DNA of 64,000 bases, from positions 1,488,001 to 1,552,000 of the forward strand of contig NZ_JNLL01000001.1 of NCBI RefSeq assembly GCF_000703085.1, written 5' to 3'. The stretch comes from Persephonella sp. KM09-Lau-8 (GTDB lineage Bacteria; Aquificota; Aquificia; Aquificales; Hydrogenothermaceae). The position numbers and the translations under genes were made by a program. Shown piece by piece: positions 44,803 to 57,246 of this stretch. The notes under the pieces are model-generated. The model worked only from the letters and a program-made list of their open reading frames with translations. It was not told the origin of the DNA and searched no databases. Position 1 is the first letter of the stretch. Each line of letters begins with the position of its first letter.

Positions 44803-45786
44803 ATGGCTAAACCAAGGGTTAAACACTATTTAATAAATGAAAAGCACGAAGACCCAGGAATAGTAATAGAGATTGATTCTATTGGAGAGTATATTCTATT
44901 TGATGTTGGAAATATCAGAAGACTGGACAGACATCTGATTAAAAAAATAAATAAAGTTTTTATAACCCATACCCATATGGATCATTTTATTGGCTTTGAT
45001 AATCTTCTGAGGAATAAAATTGGGAAAGAACAAACAGTTGAAATATTCGGGATAGCACCACTTGCTGATAATGTCCATTGCAAACTACAGGGATATACAT
45101 GGAATCTGGTAGAAACAGAACCACAACTTGTTTTTAGACTAAAACAGTATAACGACGGTCTTTTCGAAACATTCCAATATGATATTAAAAGGAAATTTGC
45201 AAAAGATTTTATACATGAAGAAAAAGCAAAAACAGATATAATTTACGAAAATCAGTATTATCGTGTTAGATTTGCTGTTTTAGACCATAAAATTCCTGTT
45301 ATGGGATACAGCTTTGAGTATAAAGACAGATTTTTGTTAAAAAAAGAAAAAATAAATGAGCTTCCGCTAAAAGGCAGAGAAATAGGAGAATTTAAAGAGT
45401 TTTTACAAAATCCTGAGAACAAAGGCCAAAATTTTAAGGTTGGAGACAAAGAATTAGACTGGGAATATCTACGGCAAGAATATGGTTATATCCAGAAAGG
45501 AATAAAAATCTCATATATAACAGACGTTGTTTTTTCTGAGGAAAATGTTGAGAAAATAGTCCAACTTGTAAAAAATTCTGATGTTCTATACTGCGAATCA
45601 GTCTTTTTATCAGAAGATAAAGAACAGGCCAAAAAGGTTTATCACCTAACCACAGACCAAACGGCATACATAGCAAAAGAAGCAAATGTTAAGAAACTAA
45701 TTGTTTTCCACTTCTCCCGCCGCTATGGAAATAACAAAGAAAAAATCCTCAAAGAAGTCAAACAACTATTTCCAGAGGTAGAGTAA
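44803..45786 (+). CDS. Metallo-beta-lactamase-fold hydrolase, RNase Z-like
   Basis: A 327-aa MBL-fold protein with the metal site THTHMDHFIGF (HxHxDH), later His in FAVLDHKIPVMGYSF and YHLTTDQTA, and FHFSRRYGN near the end. Length and motif order resemble RNase Z, which removes tRNA 3' trailers. However the long middle insertion and the lack of a clear flexible arm leave open other phosphodiesterase roles. Confidence 0.8.
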   Translation: MAKPRVKHYLINEKHEDPGIVIEIDSIGEYILFDVGNIRRLDRHLIKKINKVFITHTHMDHFIGFDNLLRNKIGKEQTVEIFGIAPLADNVHCKLQGYTWNLVETEPQLVFRLKQYNDGLFETFQYDIKRKFAKDFIHEEKAKTDIIYENQYYRVRFAVLDHKIPVMGYSFEYKDRFLLKKEKINELPLKGREIGEFKEFLQNPENKGQNFKVGDKELDWEYLRQEYGYIQKGIKISYITDVVFSEENVEKIVQLVKNSDVLYCESVFLSEDKEQAKKVYHLTTDQTAYIAKEANVKKLIVFHFSRRYGNNKEKILKEVKQLFPEVE

Positions 45787-45915
45787 AAATCCTTTGCTAC
45801 TTACAGACCATATATTAAAATTTGATTATAATGTGTACCAGAAAAGGTTTTTGACTTATTGCACAAACATTCTTAGTTTTATTTCAGGATTATCCAAAAT
45901 AGTCCATTACTTGAA

Positions 45916-45934
45916 AGTCTACTATTTTTAGACT
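45916..45934. promoter_or_regulatory. Inverted repeat AGTCTA-N7-TAGACT before the PIN pair
   Basis: Arms at 45916-45921 and 45929-45934, about 40 nt before the antitoxin start, where an autoregulated toxin-antitoxin operator would be expected. Weak evidence. Confidence 0.4.
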
Positions 45935-45971
45935 ATCTTAATACTATAAGGAAAGAATTGCAGGTGCTTAC

Positions 45972-46322
45972 ATGAAAACCATAAAGTCTATGAATGCTTT
46001 TAAAACAAGCTACATAGCAGATATTAAGGAAAGGTTGGGTTTTAAAGTAAGGGTTTCTCCACGAAGAAAAAACTCTGAAAGAAAAATAAAATGCCCGGAT
46101 TTCCATGCAAAGTTTATCAGTGAAGCCATAAAAATTCTGCAAAAAGAAGGGAAACCATTAACATACCGGAACATACAGGAAAAAGCATTCAAACTGTATC
46201 AAAAAACCCAATCAGAGAATAAAGTAAAAAAATACTTTAACTCTATCAAAGTAAACAAATCCTTATCTAAAGAGGAGATAAAAGATATATTAGACTCAGA
46301 GGTTTTTGAACTTGAAAGTTAA
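45972..46322 (+). CDS. Putative antitoxin of the PIN toxin
   Basis: A 116-aa, strongly basic protein just before and overlapping a PIN gene by 17 nt, so its antitoxin role is inferred from position. The middle (DFHAKFISEAIKILQKEGKPLTYRNIQEKAF, in parts) could be a helix-turn-helix; the N-terminus (RRKNSERKIKC) is rich in Lys/Arg. It is not an RHH or AbrB protein that I recognise. Confidence 0.6.
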   Translation: MKTIKSMNAFKTSYIADIKERLGFKVRVSPRRKNSERKIKCPDFHAKFISEAIKILQKEGKPLTYRNIQEKAFKLYQKTQSENKVKKYFNSIKVNKSLSKEEIKDILDSEVFELES

Positions 46323-46767
46323 AGTAATGGTCGATACAAACGTTTTAATTTACTTTTTAACAGACATAGAGACTGAACACAAAGAAAAAATAAAAAAGCT
46401 TTTTGAACAAGAAAACAAATACCAGTTTGTAATAACTACACGGATATTAGATGAGCTTATTTTCAAACTAATTATCATTCAGAGCGGGAAAAATTTCAAA
46501 TATTTAAAAGATAACAAAGACATTTTAAAAAAATACAGTTCTACAATAGACATTGTAAAAAACTTTTTCAAAGAGTTTAGTTTTAAAATCTACGAGATAA
46601 AAGAAAAACACTACTGGAAATTAAAGAATGTTATAGATGAATATGGATTGATAGGCAATGATGCCCTGATCTTTATTATAATGAAGGAGAACAACCTGAA
46701 ATACATTGCGACTACAGATAAAGATTTTGAACACATTCCCGCAGTAAACGTCTTAAATCATCTTTAA
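46306..46767 (+). CDS. PIN-domain toxin (VapC-like ribonuclease)
   Basis: A 153-aa PIN nuclease: MVDTNVLIYFL carries the first Asp, DELIFKL the second Glu, GNDALIFIIM the third Asp and TTDKDFEH the last Asp. All acidic residues needed for metal binding seem present. The TTG start at 46306 has AGAGG before it; ATG 46327 (MVDTNV) is an alternative. It ends 24 nt before the CRISPR array. Confidence 0.85.
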   Translation: MNLKVKVMVDTNVLIYFLTDIETEHKEKIKKLFEQENKYQFVITTRILDELIFKLIIIQSGKNFKYLKDNKDILKKYSSTIDIVKNFFKEFSFKIYEIKEKHYWKLKNVIDEYGLIGNDALIFIIMKENNLKYIATTDKDFEHIPAVNVLNHL

Positions 46768-46791
46768 ACATTGCCACCAAAATTTACGCAA

Positions 46792-47688
46792 TTCTCATCT
46801 TATATAATTCAGATAAAACTTCAGATGACAGTTCTCCCCAACCTGACCCCAAGACACCTTTCTATCCCATATAGTTCAGATAAAACTGTGCAATGAGGTG
46901 GTGTATAGCTACCAGAAGCATATCGTTTCTATCCCACTTAGTTCAGATGAAACAAATAAAGAAGAATTATTTAAATTATTAAAATCAATATTGTTTCTAT
47001 CCCACTTAGTTCAGATAAAACACAATTCCCATAAAGAAGAGCTTGCTTTTCTTCCTCGTTTCTATCCCACTTAGTTCAGATAAAACAGCTCCATAAGCAA
47101 GCCATTTGTAAGCAGTGCAATGTTTCTTTCTATCCCACTTAGTTCAGATAAAACGTTATATTTGAGGATAACAATGATAATATACAAGGCTTTCTATCCC
47201 ACTTAGTTCAGATAAAACCCAGCGAGCCTGAAGCGAGCAAGTCATAGTGCCTGCAAGCTTTCTATCCCACTTAGTTCAGATAAAACACAATTATATCCCA
47301 GAAGATATTGAAAAAGCAAAATATGACTTTCTATCCCACTTAGTTCAGATAAAACATCTAAGGAGGATCTAATGTTAAAAACCAAAACCTTTCTTTCTAT
47401 CCCACTTAGTTCAGATAAAACTAGGAATAAGATTTAATGTTATATTAAGGGAGACAGTCTTTCTATCCCACTTAGTTCAGATAAAACACTTCAATAAACC
47501 TGCTTCTACAAGCTGATTTTTGACTTTCTATCCCACTTAGTTCAGATAAAACTGACATCGGTGCTGCTCCTAATGTTGTTTGTTTTGTTGACTTTCTATC
47601 CCACTTAGTTCAGATAAAACTGACATCGGTGCTGCTCCTAATGTTGTTTGTTTTGTTGACTTTCTATCCCACTTAGTTCAGATAAAAC
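46792..47688 (-). CRISPR. CRISPR array, 13 repeats of 28 nt plus one degenerate end repeat
   Basis: Repeat starts: 46859, 46926, 46994, 47059, 47127, 47191, 47259, 47328, 47394, 47460, 47525, 47593 and 47661. Plus-strand repeat begins TTTCTATCCCACTTAG and ends TTCAGATAAAAC. Spacers are 36-41 nt. The copy at 46859 has two changes and 46926 one; a further copy at 46792-46819 has about eight changes but keeps the last 12 nt, with a 39-nt spacer. This degenerate side is the old end, so the leader is on the right and transcription is on the minus strand (repeat reads GTTTTATCTGAAC..., ending GATAGAAA). The two spacers at 47553-47592 and 47621-47660 are identical. No cas genes are in the window. 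Confidence 0.98.
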
Positions 47689-48056
47689 CCGCCAATTAGG
47701 TTAAATAAAAAAAATTAATCTGGCAAGTGTGGTTCAAGGATTAGCGGAGGTTTAAAAATTTTTCCAAATCCTCGCTAGAGGTATTAAGTTGCATCAAACC
47801 TCCAGTAATGCAAATATATTTTCTATTATATTCTCGCTAACCCTTGCAAAAAACCAATTTACACAAAAATATATTTTTTATTCAAAATGCAAAGTTTATT
47901 GATAATCATTACTATTTTAAGTATATTTCTCAAAATAGATTGTTTATAAGATAGCCATATTCTCTTTCCATGTAACCTGAGATTAAAAATATAGCAAATT
48001 ATACACCTAATTTATCTGATGTAACAAACATTTATTTATAATAGCCAGACTTTCGT
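47689..48056 (-). other. Putative CRISPR leader and structured non-coding region
   Basis: A 368-nt gap without a gene between the array and ligA. It is AT-rich, as leaders usually are, and the clean repeats face it. It contains nested inverted repeats: CAAGGATTAGCGGAG (47735-47749) with CTCGCTAACCCTTG (47833-47846); GGAGGTTT (47746-47753) with AAACCTCC (47796-47803); and the hairpin CCTC-GCTA-GAGG (47770-47781). The role of these repeats is unknown. Confidence 0.6.
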
Positions 48057-50834
<2,778 letters not shown>

Positions 50835-50860
<26 letters not shown>

Positions 50861-51665
50861 ACCATAAATCTCCTTCCCTTCCTTGTTCATTCTGGGTTAT
50901 TTCTTTTATTTTCTTTAGATTATTTTTTTCGGCCATTTCAAGTAATTCCTGTTTTTCTTTTTCTTTGTAAATGCCTGATATAAGTAGATATTTATTAAAT
51001 AGTTTTGCTATATGGTCAAAATATTTTCTGAATATATCTATCTGGAGATTTGCAAGGACTATATCGTATTTGCCCTCTATTTCATCGGCTGAGGCTTTCT
51101 TACATTCTACCTGAACTTCATTTTCCCATGCATTATCTTTACATTCCCTTACTGCTTCATCCTGTATGTCAATAGCAACTACCTTCGCTCCTAATTTTGC
51201 TGCTGCTATTGCCAGAATTCCACTACCTGTGCCTATATCAAGGACTGTATCTCCTTTTTTTACAAATTCAGGAATAAGCTTTAGCATTATTTGAGTTGTA
51301 GGATGAAGCCCAGTCCCAAAAGCCATTCCTATTTTGAGTTTTATGGGTATTAAAGAACCTGTGTATATCTCCCACTCGGGAATTATAACAAACGGTGGAA
51401 TTTCAATAGGTTTAAAATTTTCTTTCCATTTTTCTTCCCAGTTTTCTTCAGGAATATCCTCTTCCAGTATCAAAGTTCCACTGCCTAAATCTTCAAATAT
51501 TTCCTGAACAGCATTTTTTAATCCTTCCAGTTCTTCTTCCTGTGCATAAAGGGCAAAAATTACTTCCCTCTCATCTCTATTAAGGATTTCTATTCCATAT
51601 CCATTTAGCTCAACAGCAAATATTTCAAATAAAGGAGCTGGCAGGGAGTAAATCAGTTTCTTCAT
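50835..51665 (-). CDS. prmA: Ribosomal protein L11 methyltransferase
   Basis: A 276-aa SAM methyltransferase with an N-terminal domain of about 110 aa and the catalytic motif VLDIGTGSGILAIAAAKLGA. The LKIGMAFGTGLHPTTQ block is a PrmA mark. It trimethylates ribosomal protein L11. Part of the dnaJ-ligA operon. Confidence 0.93.
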
Positions 51666-51667
51666 TT

Positions 51668-52087
51668 TTAGCTCTCTATTGTAAATATTAAATTTCCGTA
51701 TGTATCATACTCTATTTTTATTTTTACTTCCTTGCCGTTTATCTGTCTATAGGTTTTTATGTAGTTTGAGATTTCCACTTTGCCGTTGCTTTTGATTTTT
51801 ATTTTTCTAATCTGCTTTGCTTCATCAACGATAAGGGAATAAATAATTTTCAGATGAATACCATCATTGTGGGGAATTTCTTCTATTTTTTCTATTTCAG
51901 GAAGGGGGGCATTTTCTATCTTGTCTATCCAGTCTTCATATAAATCTTCCTGCTCAACAACTATTTTTGCCCCTTCCTCTATTTTTTCAACAGGAAGAGC
52001 GGAAAGCTCTTCATCAAGAATGGTTTTTATGTAGCTAAAAATCTCTTTAAAATTATTTTCTACCTCTTTCCGAAGACCTTCTTCCAA
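51668..52087 (-). CDS. Unrecognised acidic protein in the dnaJ operon
   Basis: A 139-aa acidic, soluble protein of helix then strands (ETLDEELSALP-like N-terminus; KIKIKSNGKVEISNY; VKIKIEYDTYGNLIFTI). No known domain is recognised. Tightly packed between prmA (2 nt) and hspR (3 nt), so likely made with heat-shock proteins. Confidence 0.75.
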   Translation of the reverse strand: MEEGLRKEVENNFKEIFSYIKTILDEELSALPVEKIEEGAKIVVEQEDLYEDWIDKIENAPLPEIEKIEEIPHNDGIHLKIIYSLIVDEAKQIRKIKIKSNGKVEISNYIKTYRQINGKEVKIKIEYDTYGNLIFTIES

Positions 52088-52090
52088 AAT

Positions 52091-52525
52091 TTACTCCTCT
52101 TCCTCTTCTTTTCTGTATCTATTATAAATATAATCGTCAATTCTGGTTATCTCTACTTTAGGTATTCTCATAAGGGCGTTTTGCTGCTCTTCCGAGCTTT
52201 CTGCATATCTTCTTTTTATCTCTTCATGGATAAACTCAAGCAGGTATTCTATCTGCTTTTGCATCTGCATCATCTGTTCTCTCATTCTAAGAATTGCGTC
52301 AACTCCTGCGAGGTTAACTCCCAGTTCTCTGGTTAAAAACAGGATAAACTCAAGTTTCTCAATATCTTCCTGTGAGTAAAGTCTTGTTTTACCTTCTGTT
52401 CTGGAAGGTGTCAAAAGACCTTCCCTTTCATATAGCCTAAGTGTTTGTGGATGGATGTTAAACATCCTTGAAACTGCACCTATCATATATAAAGGTTCTT
52501 TTTTACTTTTTTTGCTTTTTTTCAT
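52091..52525 (-). CDS. hspR: HspR-type MerR-family heat shock regulator
   Basis: A 144-aa MerR-type protein: PLYMIGAVSRMFNIHPQTLR and YEREGLLTPSRTEGKTR are the DNA-binding winged helix, followed by LEFILFLTRELGVNLAGVDAIL, a HspR hallmark, and a long coiled tail. HspR represses chaperone operons and often sits beside dnaJ, as here (17 nt downstream). I did not find a clear HAIR-type operator before dnaJ. Confidence 0.92.
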   Translation of the reverse strand: MKKSKKSKKEPLYMIGAVSRMFNIHPQTLRLYEREGLLTPSRTEGKTRLYSQEDIEKLEFILFLTRELGVNLAGVDAILRMREQMMQMQKQIEYLLEFIHEEIKRRYAESSEEQQNALMRIPKVEITRIDDYIYNRYRKEEEEE

Positions 52526-52542
52526 GGCTTACCACCCCTCTA

Positions 52543-53679
52543 TTATGGTTTTTCAAATCTTGTTGAAGGTGTCGGCAATTCTTTTGCTAAATCCTCAACA
52601 AGTTTTCTGGCTTTTCTGGAAAGCTCTTTTTTAGACGGGATAATCACATTAACAACAACTACCAAATCCCCGTATCCTGATGATTTCAGGCGTGGCATAC
52701 CCTTTCCATGAATTCTTATCTGCTGTCCGCTTTGTGTTCCTTCAGGTATTTTTATTTTTTCTGTTTTACCGTCTATTGTTGGTATCTCAAGTTCTGTTCC
52801 AGTAATTGCTTCGGCAACATTTATATTAACCTTTACATAAAGGTTGTCTCCTTTTCTTTCAAACAACCAGTGTGGTTGAACATTTACTATTATCCATAAA
52901 TCCCCTGGAGGTCCTCCAAATCTGCCTGAATGTCCTTTGCCTGGAACTCTCAGCTTTGTTCCATTATCAACTCCTGGAGGAATTCTAACTTTTACTGTTT
53001 CTGTTTTCATTACAAGACCGCGGCCATTACATACATCACAGGGCTCCTGTATGTAGCCTTCTCCCTGACATCTTGGACATGTCTGGGTTATATGCATAAA
53101 TCCAGAAGAATAAACTATTTGCCCTGTTCCTCCACACTCAGGACATGGAACTGGCTGGCTTCCAGGTTTTTTACCTGTTCCAGCACATTTTTCACATATT
53201 ACATATCTGGGAACTTCTATGGTCAGAGTTGTTCCTTTGTATGCATCCTCCAGAGAGATAGTTACTGTCTGGTATATATCTTCTCCCCTTTCGCTTCTAT
53301 ATGCCCTTCTTCTTTCTTCTTGAGTTCTCCTTTTTCTGCTGCCACCACCGAAAAAGTCCGTAAAGTTAAACAGGTCTTCCAGAATATCATCTATATTCAT
53401 ACCAAAACCGCCAAAACCGCTGAAGCTTTCTTCAGCTCCAGCTCCAGAAGCACCTGAAAATGCAGCATGGCCGAACTGATCGTATAGTTTTCTTTTTTCT
53501 GGGTCAGAGAGAACCTGATATGCCTCGCTTATCTCTTTAAATTTTTCTTCTGCTTCTTTGTTGTTTGGATTAAGGTCTGGGTGGTATTTCCTTGCCAGTC
53601 TTCTGTATGCCTTTTTTATTTCATCCTGGGTTGCGTTTCTGCTTACACCAAGTATCTCATAGTAGTCTTTTTTTGCCAT
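52543..53679 (-). CDS. dnaJ: Chaperone protein DnaJ
   Basis: A 378-aa type I DnaJ: J domain with HPD (YHPDLNP), Gly/Phe-rich region, zinc-finger domain with four CxxCxGxG-like repeats ([32 protein letters not shown]) and a C-terminal substrate domain. It is the first gene of a run with hspR, prmA, deoC and ligA. Confidence 0.97.
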   Translation of the reverse strand: MAKKDYYEILGVSRNATQDEIKKAYRRLARKYHPDLNPNNKEAEEKFKEISEAYQVLSDPEKRKLYDQFGHAAFSGASGAGAEESFSGFGGFGMNIDDILEDLFNFTDFFGGGSRKRRTQEERRRAYRSERGEDIYQTVTISLEDAYKGTTLTIEVPRYVICEKCAGTGKKPGSQPVPCPECGGTGQIVYSSGFMHITQTCPRCQGEGYIQEPCDVCNGRGLVMKTETVKVRIPPGVDNGTKLRVPGKGHSGRFGGPPGDLWIIVNVQPHWLFERKGDNLYVKVNINVAEAITGTELEIPTIDGKTEKIKIPEGTQSGQQIRIHGKGMPRLKSSGYGDLVVVVNVIIPSKKELSRKARKLVEDLAKELPTPSTRFEKP

Positions 53680-53807
53680 TTATTTCTCCCCAGAATAATT
53701 TTTATTATCAGTTTAAATATATAACTTTAGTGAGGTATTGTCAAATTTTGAGATGGTTGTTAGTTAGATTTTTGGAAAGAGTTTCATGATTTTTGCCAAA
53801 GGGACAA

Positions 53808-54062
53808 TTATTTATTTTTGTAATTAAATTCCCAGTAAATCGTAGGCAGTACACCATATTTATCATAAATTTCCCATTCTAAGTCATTAAGTTTTTCAAG
53901 TATTTTATATCTATCTTTAGAATTTTTAGGTTTAATTTTTAATCCGATATCAGCCTCTACGTCTTCGGGAATTTCAATAATTTCAGCCTTTTCAATCTCT
54001 CTTATACTATCTATCTTCTTTAAAATTTCTCTAATATATTTTATTTCCCTAACGGTAGCCAT
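53808..54062 (-). CDS. Small partner protein of the HEPN gene
   Basis: An 84-aa charged protein; EIPEDVEADIGLKI and LNDLEWEIYDKYGVLPTIYWEF are shared in outline with the protein at 33114. It overlaps the HEPN gene by 14 nt, and position suggests a toxin-antitoxin-like or HEPN-nuclease pair. It has no nucleotidyltransferase (MNT) motif. Confidence 0.75.
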   Translation of the reverse strand: MATVREIKYIREILKKIDSIREIEKAEIIEIPEDVEADIGLKIKPKNSKDRYKILEKLNDLEWEIYDKYGVLPTIYWEFNYKNK

Positions 54063-54423
54063 TTTTAATCACCTCTTCAAAATATGAAAAGAGTTCGTAT
54101 ATTTTTAACCTGTCCTCTTTATCAAATTCAATATCCAAATAATCAGCCTTTCTTCTTAATTCGTATAACTCTCTATAATTCTTTGAAAAAACTTTCAATT
54201 CTTCTTTTGAATATATGTCATTTTCCATACAATAGCGAGAAAAATATGAAACTATTCCTAAATGTTTCCATCTACCGTGGGGAGGTTCCTTTAAAATAGA
54301 CTGCATATAATTGAAAACAGAAAAATATAAATTGGAAGCCACAGAATACAATAAGCCTTCTTTATTAGATAATTCTGCTATATATAATCTTTCTAAAGAT
54401 TTTTGCTGATAAATGTTTTCCAT
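54049..54423 (-). CDS. HEPN-domain protein
   Basis: A 124-aa all-helical HEPN protein; NLYFSVFNYMQSIL and the end LYELRRKADYLDIEF match the UPF0332-like group, where the Arg-x(4-6)-aromatic/His motif binds RNA or a nucleotide. It is 7 nt after hisD and overlaps the next small gene, suggesting that the pair may be a toxin module. Catalytic His of the RxxxxH type is not obvious. Confidence 0.78.
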   Translation of the reverse strand: MENIYQQKSLERLYIAELSNKEGLLYSVASNLYFSVFNYMQSILKEPPHGRWKHLGIVSYFSRYCMENDIYSKEELKVFSKNYRELYELRRKADYLDIEFDKEDRLKIYELFSYFEEVIKNGYR

Positions 54424-54430
54424 AATTTGT

Positions 54431-55732
54431 TTATCTATTTTCCTGTTTAGACGAAGATAACCTTACCTCCACCCCAAGTCTATGGGCTTCCAGTCCTTCT
54501 GCAGTTGCAAGCTGTCTTGCATATTTTTCAACTCTGTTAAAGCCTTCCTCTGTAACATAGATAACAGAGGATTTCTTCACAAAATCATAAACCCCCAGAG
54601 GTGAAGAAAATCTTGCAGCTCTGCCTGTTGGTAGAACATGATTAGGTCCCAATATATAATCGCCGAGGGGCTCTGTTGCATACTCACCAAGGAAGATGGC
54701 ACCGGCATGTTTAATTTTATCAAGGAGCCTAAATGGTTCCTGTGTAATAATCTCAAGATGTTCCGGTGCTATATAGTTTGATACCTCGGTTGCTGTTTCA
54801 AGGTCATCAACAATAAAGGCATGGCCATAAGTTTCAAGAGATTTTCTGGCTATAGACTCTCTTGAGAAATTCACCAGATATTTGTTGTAGATAATATCTT
54901 TTACTTCATTTGCCAGTTTTTCTGATGTTGTAACAAGTATCGCTGCAGCAAGTTCATCATGCTCTGCCTGGGATAGCAGGTCTGCTGCAACCCACTCAGG
55001 TTTTGCTGTTTCATCAGCTATAACAAGAATTTCTGAGGGGCCAGCTATAGAATCTATATCCACATATCCATAAACATTTTTTTTAGCAAGGGCAACAAAT
55101 ATATTTCCGGGACCTACAATCTTATCAACCTTTTTTATAGTTTCTGTTCCGTAAGCCATAGCACCTATAGCCTGTGCACCACCTATTCTGTAAACTGTTT
55201 CTATTCCACATATATATGCAGCTGCAAGGGTGTAAACATTAGGATTAGGAGAGCACATCACAATTTCCTTAACACCTGCAACAATAGCTGGAGCTGCATT
55301 CATAATTACAGTTGAAGGATATGCCGCCTTACCACCGGGAACATATAAACCTGCTCTTTCCATAGGGATAACCTTTTGACCAAGGAGCATTCCCTCTTCT
55401 TCTACAAAGAACGAGTTTTCCTTCTGTGCTTCATGAAACTTTCTTACCCTCTCGTAAGCTACTTCAAGAGCCCATCTTGTATCCTCATCTATACTTTCAT
55501 AGGCCTTTTCCAGCTCTGAGAAAGGAACAATTAACTCCTCAGGGGTAAGTTTTACACCATCAAATTTTTCTGTATATTCAATTACTGCCTCATCTCCTCT
55601 TTCTTTTACATTCTTCAGTATTTCCTTTACAGAACCTTCAAACTGTTCAACTTCCATCTCACTTCTTTTTATAAGATTATCCAGCTCTTTGCTATGTAGA
55701 TAGCTTTTGCCTCTTAAATCTACTATCTTCAT
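54431..55732 (-). CDS. hisD: Histidinol dehydrogenase
   Basis: A 433-aa enzyme that catalyses the last two steps of histidine synthesis (histidinol to histidine). Visible marks are [40 protein letters not shown] (Zn ligands) and [19 protein letters not shown]. Divergent from pgeF with 50 nt between. Confidence 0.96.
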   Translation of the reverse strand: MKIVDLRGKSYLHSKELDNLIKRSEMEVEQFEGSVKEILKNVKERGDEAVIEYTEKFDGVKLTPEELIVPFSELEKAYESIDEDTRWALEVAYERVRKFHEAQKENSFFVEEEGMLLGQKVIPMERAGLYVPGGKAAYPSTVIMNAAPAIVAGVKEIVMCSPNPNVYTLAAAYICGIETVYRIGGAQAIGAMAYGTETIKKVDKIVGPGNIFVALAKKNVYGYVDIDSIAGPSEILVIADETAKPEWVAADLLSQAEHDELAAAILVTTSEKLANEVKDIIYNKYLVNFSRESIARKSLETYGHAFIVDDLETATEVSNYIAPEHLEIITQEPFRLLDKIKHAGAIFLGEYATEPLGDYILGPNHVLPTGRAARFSSPLGVYDFVKKSSVIYVTEEGFNRVEKYARQLATAEGLEAHRLGVEVRLSSSKQENR

Positions 55733-55782
55733 GGCTACCCTCTATTTATAGAAAATATTTCAAATATGATAACATTTTTAAC

Positions 55783-56409
55783 ATGAAGCATTTAAAGATT
55801 AAAAATCTTAATATCGTCTTTACAGAAAAGGAAGACGGGAATATGAGGGAACCTTCCAATAGGGAAAAATTAGTTAATAAATTCCCTATTAAAAATCTAT
55901 TAGTCCCTAATCAGAAACATACAGCAAACATAATATTCCCTGAAGATATAAACCAGGAAGCTGACGGAATTGTAATAGACAAAAAGAATATAGCCGGTGG
56001 TGTTCTTACAGCAGATTGCATGCCTGTGGTGTTGACAGATTTTAATAGACTTGTTGTGATCCATGCTGGCTGGAAAGGTCTTTTAGCAGGAATAATCCAA
56101 AAAGGTATTGAATTTTTTGAAAAAAAGGAAAATATTTATGCCTTCATAGGAGCCCACGCAAGAAAATGCTGTTATGAAGTTCAGCAGGATTTTATTGAAA
56201 AAAATAGTATTGAAAAAAAATATATTTACAAAGAAAATAATAAACTTACATTTGCAATGTCTGAACTTGCAGCCGATATATTAAAAAAACATGGAGTAAG
56301 ACAGGTGGAAGACATATCTATATGCACAATATGCAATGACAACTTATTTTCATATAGAAAAGGAAACTTTAATGAAAGAATTTTAACATTTGCATGGCTG
56401 GAGGAGTAA
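55783..56409 (+). CDS. pgeF: Peptidoglycan editing factor / laccase-domain protein
   Basis: A 208-aa YfiH/PgeF protein with the three zinc ligand blocks: NQKHTANI (His), TADCMPV (Cys) and HAGWKGLLAG (His), plus GAHARKCCYEV near the end. It is thought to hydrolyse wrong amino acids from UDP-MurNAc. Begins a run with accD. Confidence 0.88.
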   Translation: MKHLKIKNLNIVFTEKEDGNMREPSNREKLVNKFPIKNLLVPNQKHTANIIFPEDINQEADGIVIDKKNIAGGVLTADCMPVVLTDFNRLVVIHAGWKGLLAGIIQKGIEFFEKKENIYAFIGAHARKCCYEVQQDFIEKNSIEKKYIYKENNKLTFAMSELAADILKKHGVRQVEDISICTICNDNLFSYRKGNFNERILTFAWLEE

Positions 56410-57246
56410 ATGGGATTAAAGGAGCTTATAAACAAATTTACAGGAAAAAGAAAGTTGCAGATAGAAAAAGGCGAATGGATAAAATGTGATAAATGTAAAA
56501 CCCTCTTATATAGCGAAGACCTGAAAAAAAATATGAAAATCTGCCCCCACTGTGGATATAACTTCCGTATGAACTCACGGGAAAGGGTTGAAATGTTTCT
56601 TGACGAGATTTATTCCTATGACCTTTTTCCAAGGATAAAACCTGTTGATATTCTGGGTTTTAAGGATACAAAAAAATACAAAGATAGATTGAAGGAAGCC
56701 CAGAGTAAGACTGGTCTGAATGATGCAATAATAATTGCAAACGGCAAGATATATGATAGGGAAGTTGTCCTTGCTCCTATGGATTTTAGATTTATGGGCG
56801 GAAGTATGGGTAGTGTTGTGGGAGCAAAATTTGTAAGGGGAGCTGAATATGCAATTGAGAAAAAAATTCCATTTATTGCCATAACAGCTTCCGGCGGTGC
56901 CAGAATGCAGGAAAGTATTATTTCCCTTATGCAAATGGCAAAAACATCTATAGCTGTTGACAAAATGAATAAAGCAGGGATTTTATATATATCTATCCTT
57001 ACAGACCCAACAATGGGAGGTGTTTCTGCAAGCTTTGCATTCTTAGGAGATGTTATTATTGCTGAGCCAGAATCTTTGATTGGATTTGCAGGTCCCAGAG
57101 TTATAGAACAAACTATTAAGCAACAACTTCCTGAAGGCTTCCAGAGATCAGAATTTCTGCTGGAAAAAGGACAGATAGATATGGTTGTTGACAGAAAAAA
57201 TCTGAAAAAAACTGTTTATACACTAATCAAGCAGCTTCATGGATAA
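56410..57246 (+). CDS. accD: Acetyl-CoA carboxylase carboxyltransferase beta subunit
   Basis: A 278-aa carboxyltransferase subunit with N-terminal zinc ribbon (CDKCKTLLY, ICPHCGYNF) and carboxylase blocks (GGSMGSVVGAKFVRGAE, SGGARMQES, AEPESLIGFAGPRVIEQT). Makes malonyl-CoA with AccA. BirA, needed for its carrier, is at 5526. Starts directly at the pgeF stop. Confidence 0.97.
   Translation: MGLKELINKFTGKRKLQIEKGEWIKCDKCKTLLYSEDLKKNMKICPHCGYNFRMNSRERVEMFLDEIYSYDLFPRIKPVDILGFKDTKKYKDRLKEAQSKTGLNDAIIIANGKIYDREVVLAPMDFRFMGGSMGSVVGAKFVRGAEYAIEKKIPFIAITASGGARMQESIISLMQMAKTSIAVDKMNKAGILYISILTDPTMGGVSASFAFLGDVIIAEPESLIGFAGPRVIEQTIKQQLPEGFQRSEFLLEKGQIDMVVDRKNLKKTVYTLIKQLHG

Noticed and set aside
53680-53807. 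HAIR operator (HspR site) before dnaJ
   Set aside because: No CTTGAGT-N7-ACTCAAG-like sequence is present. The AT-rich gap has no convincing symmetry.
53808-54423. HEPN/MNT toxin-antitoxin pair
   Set aside because: The partner lacks the GSxARG...D-x-D nucleotidyltransferase motif.
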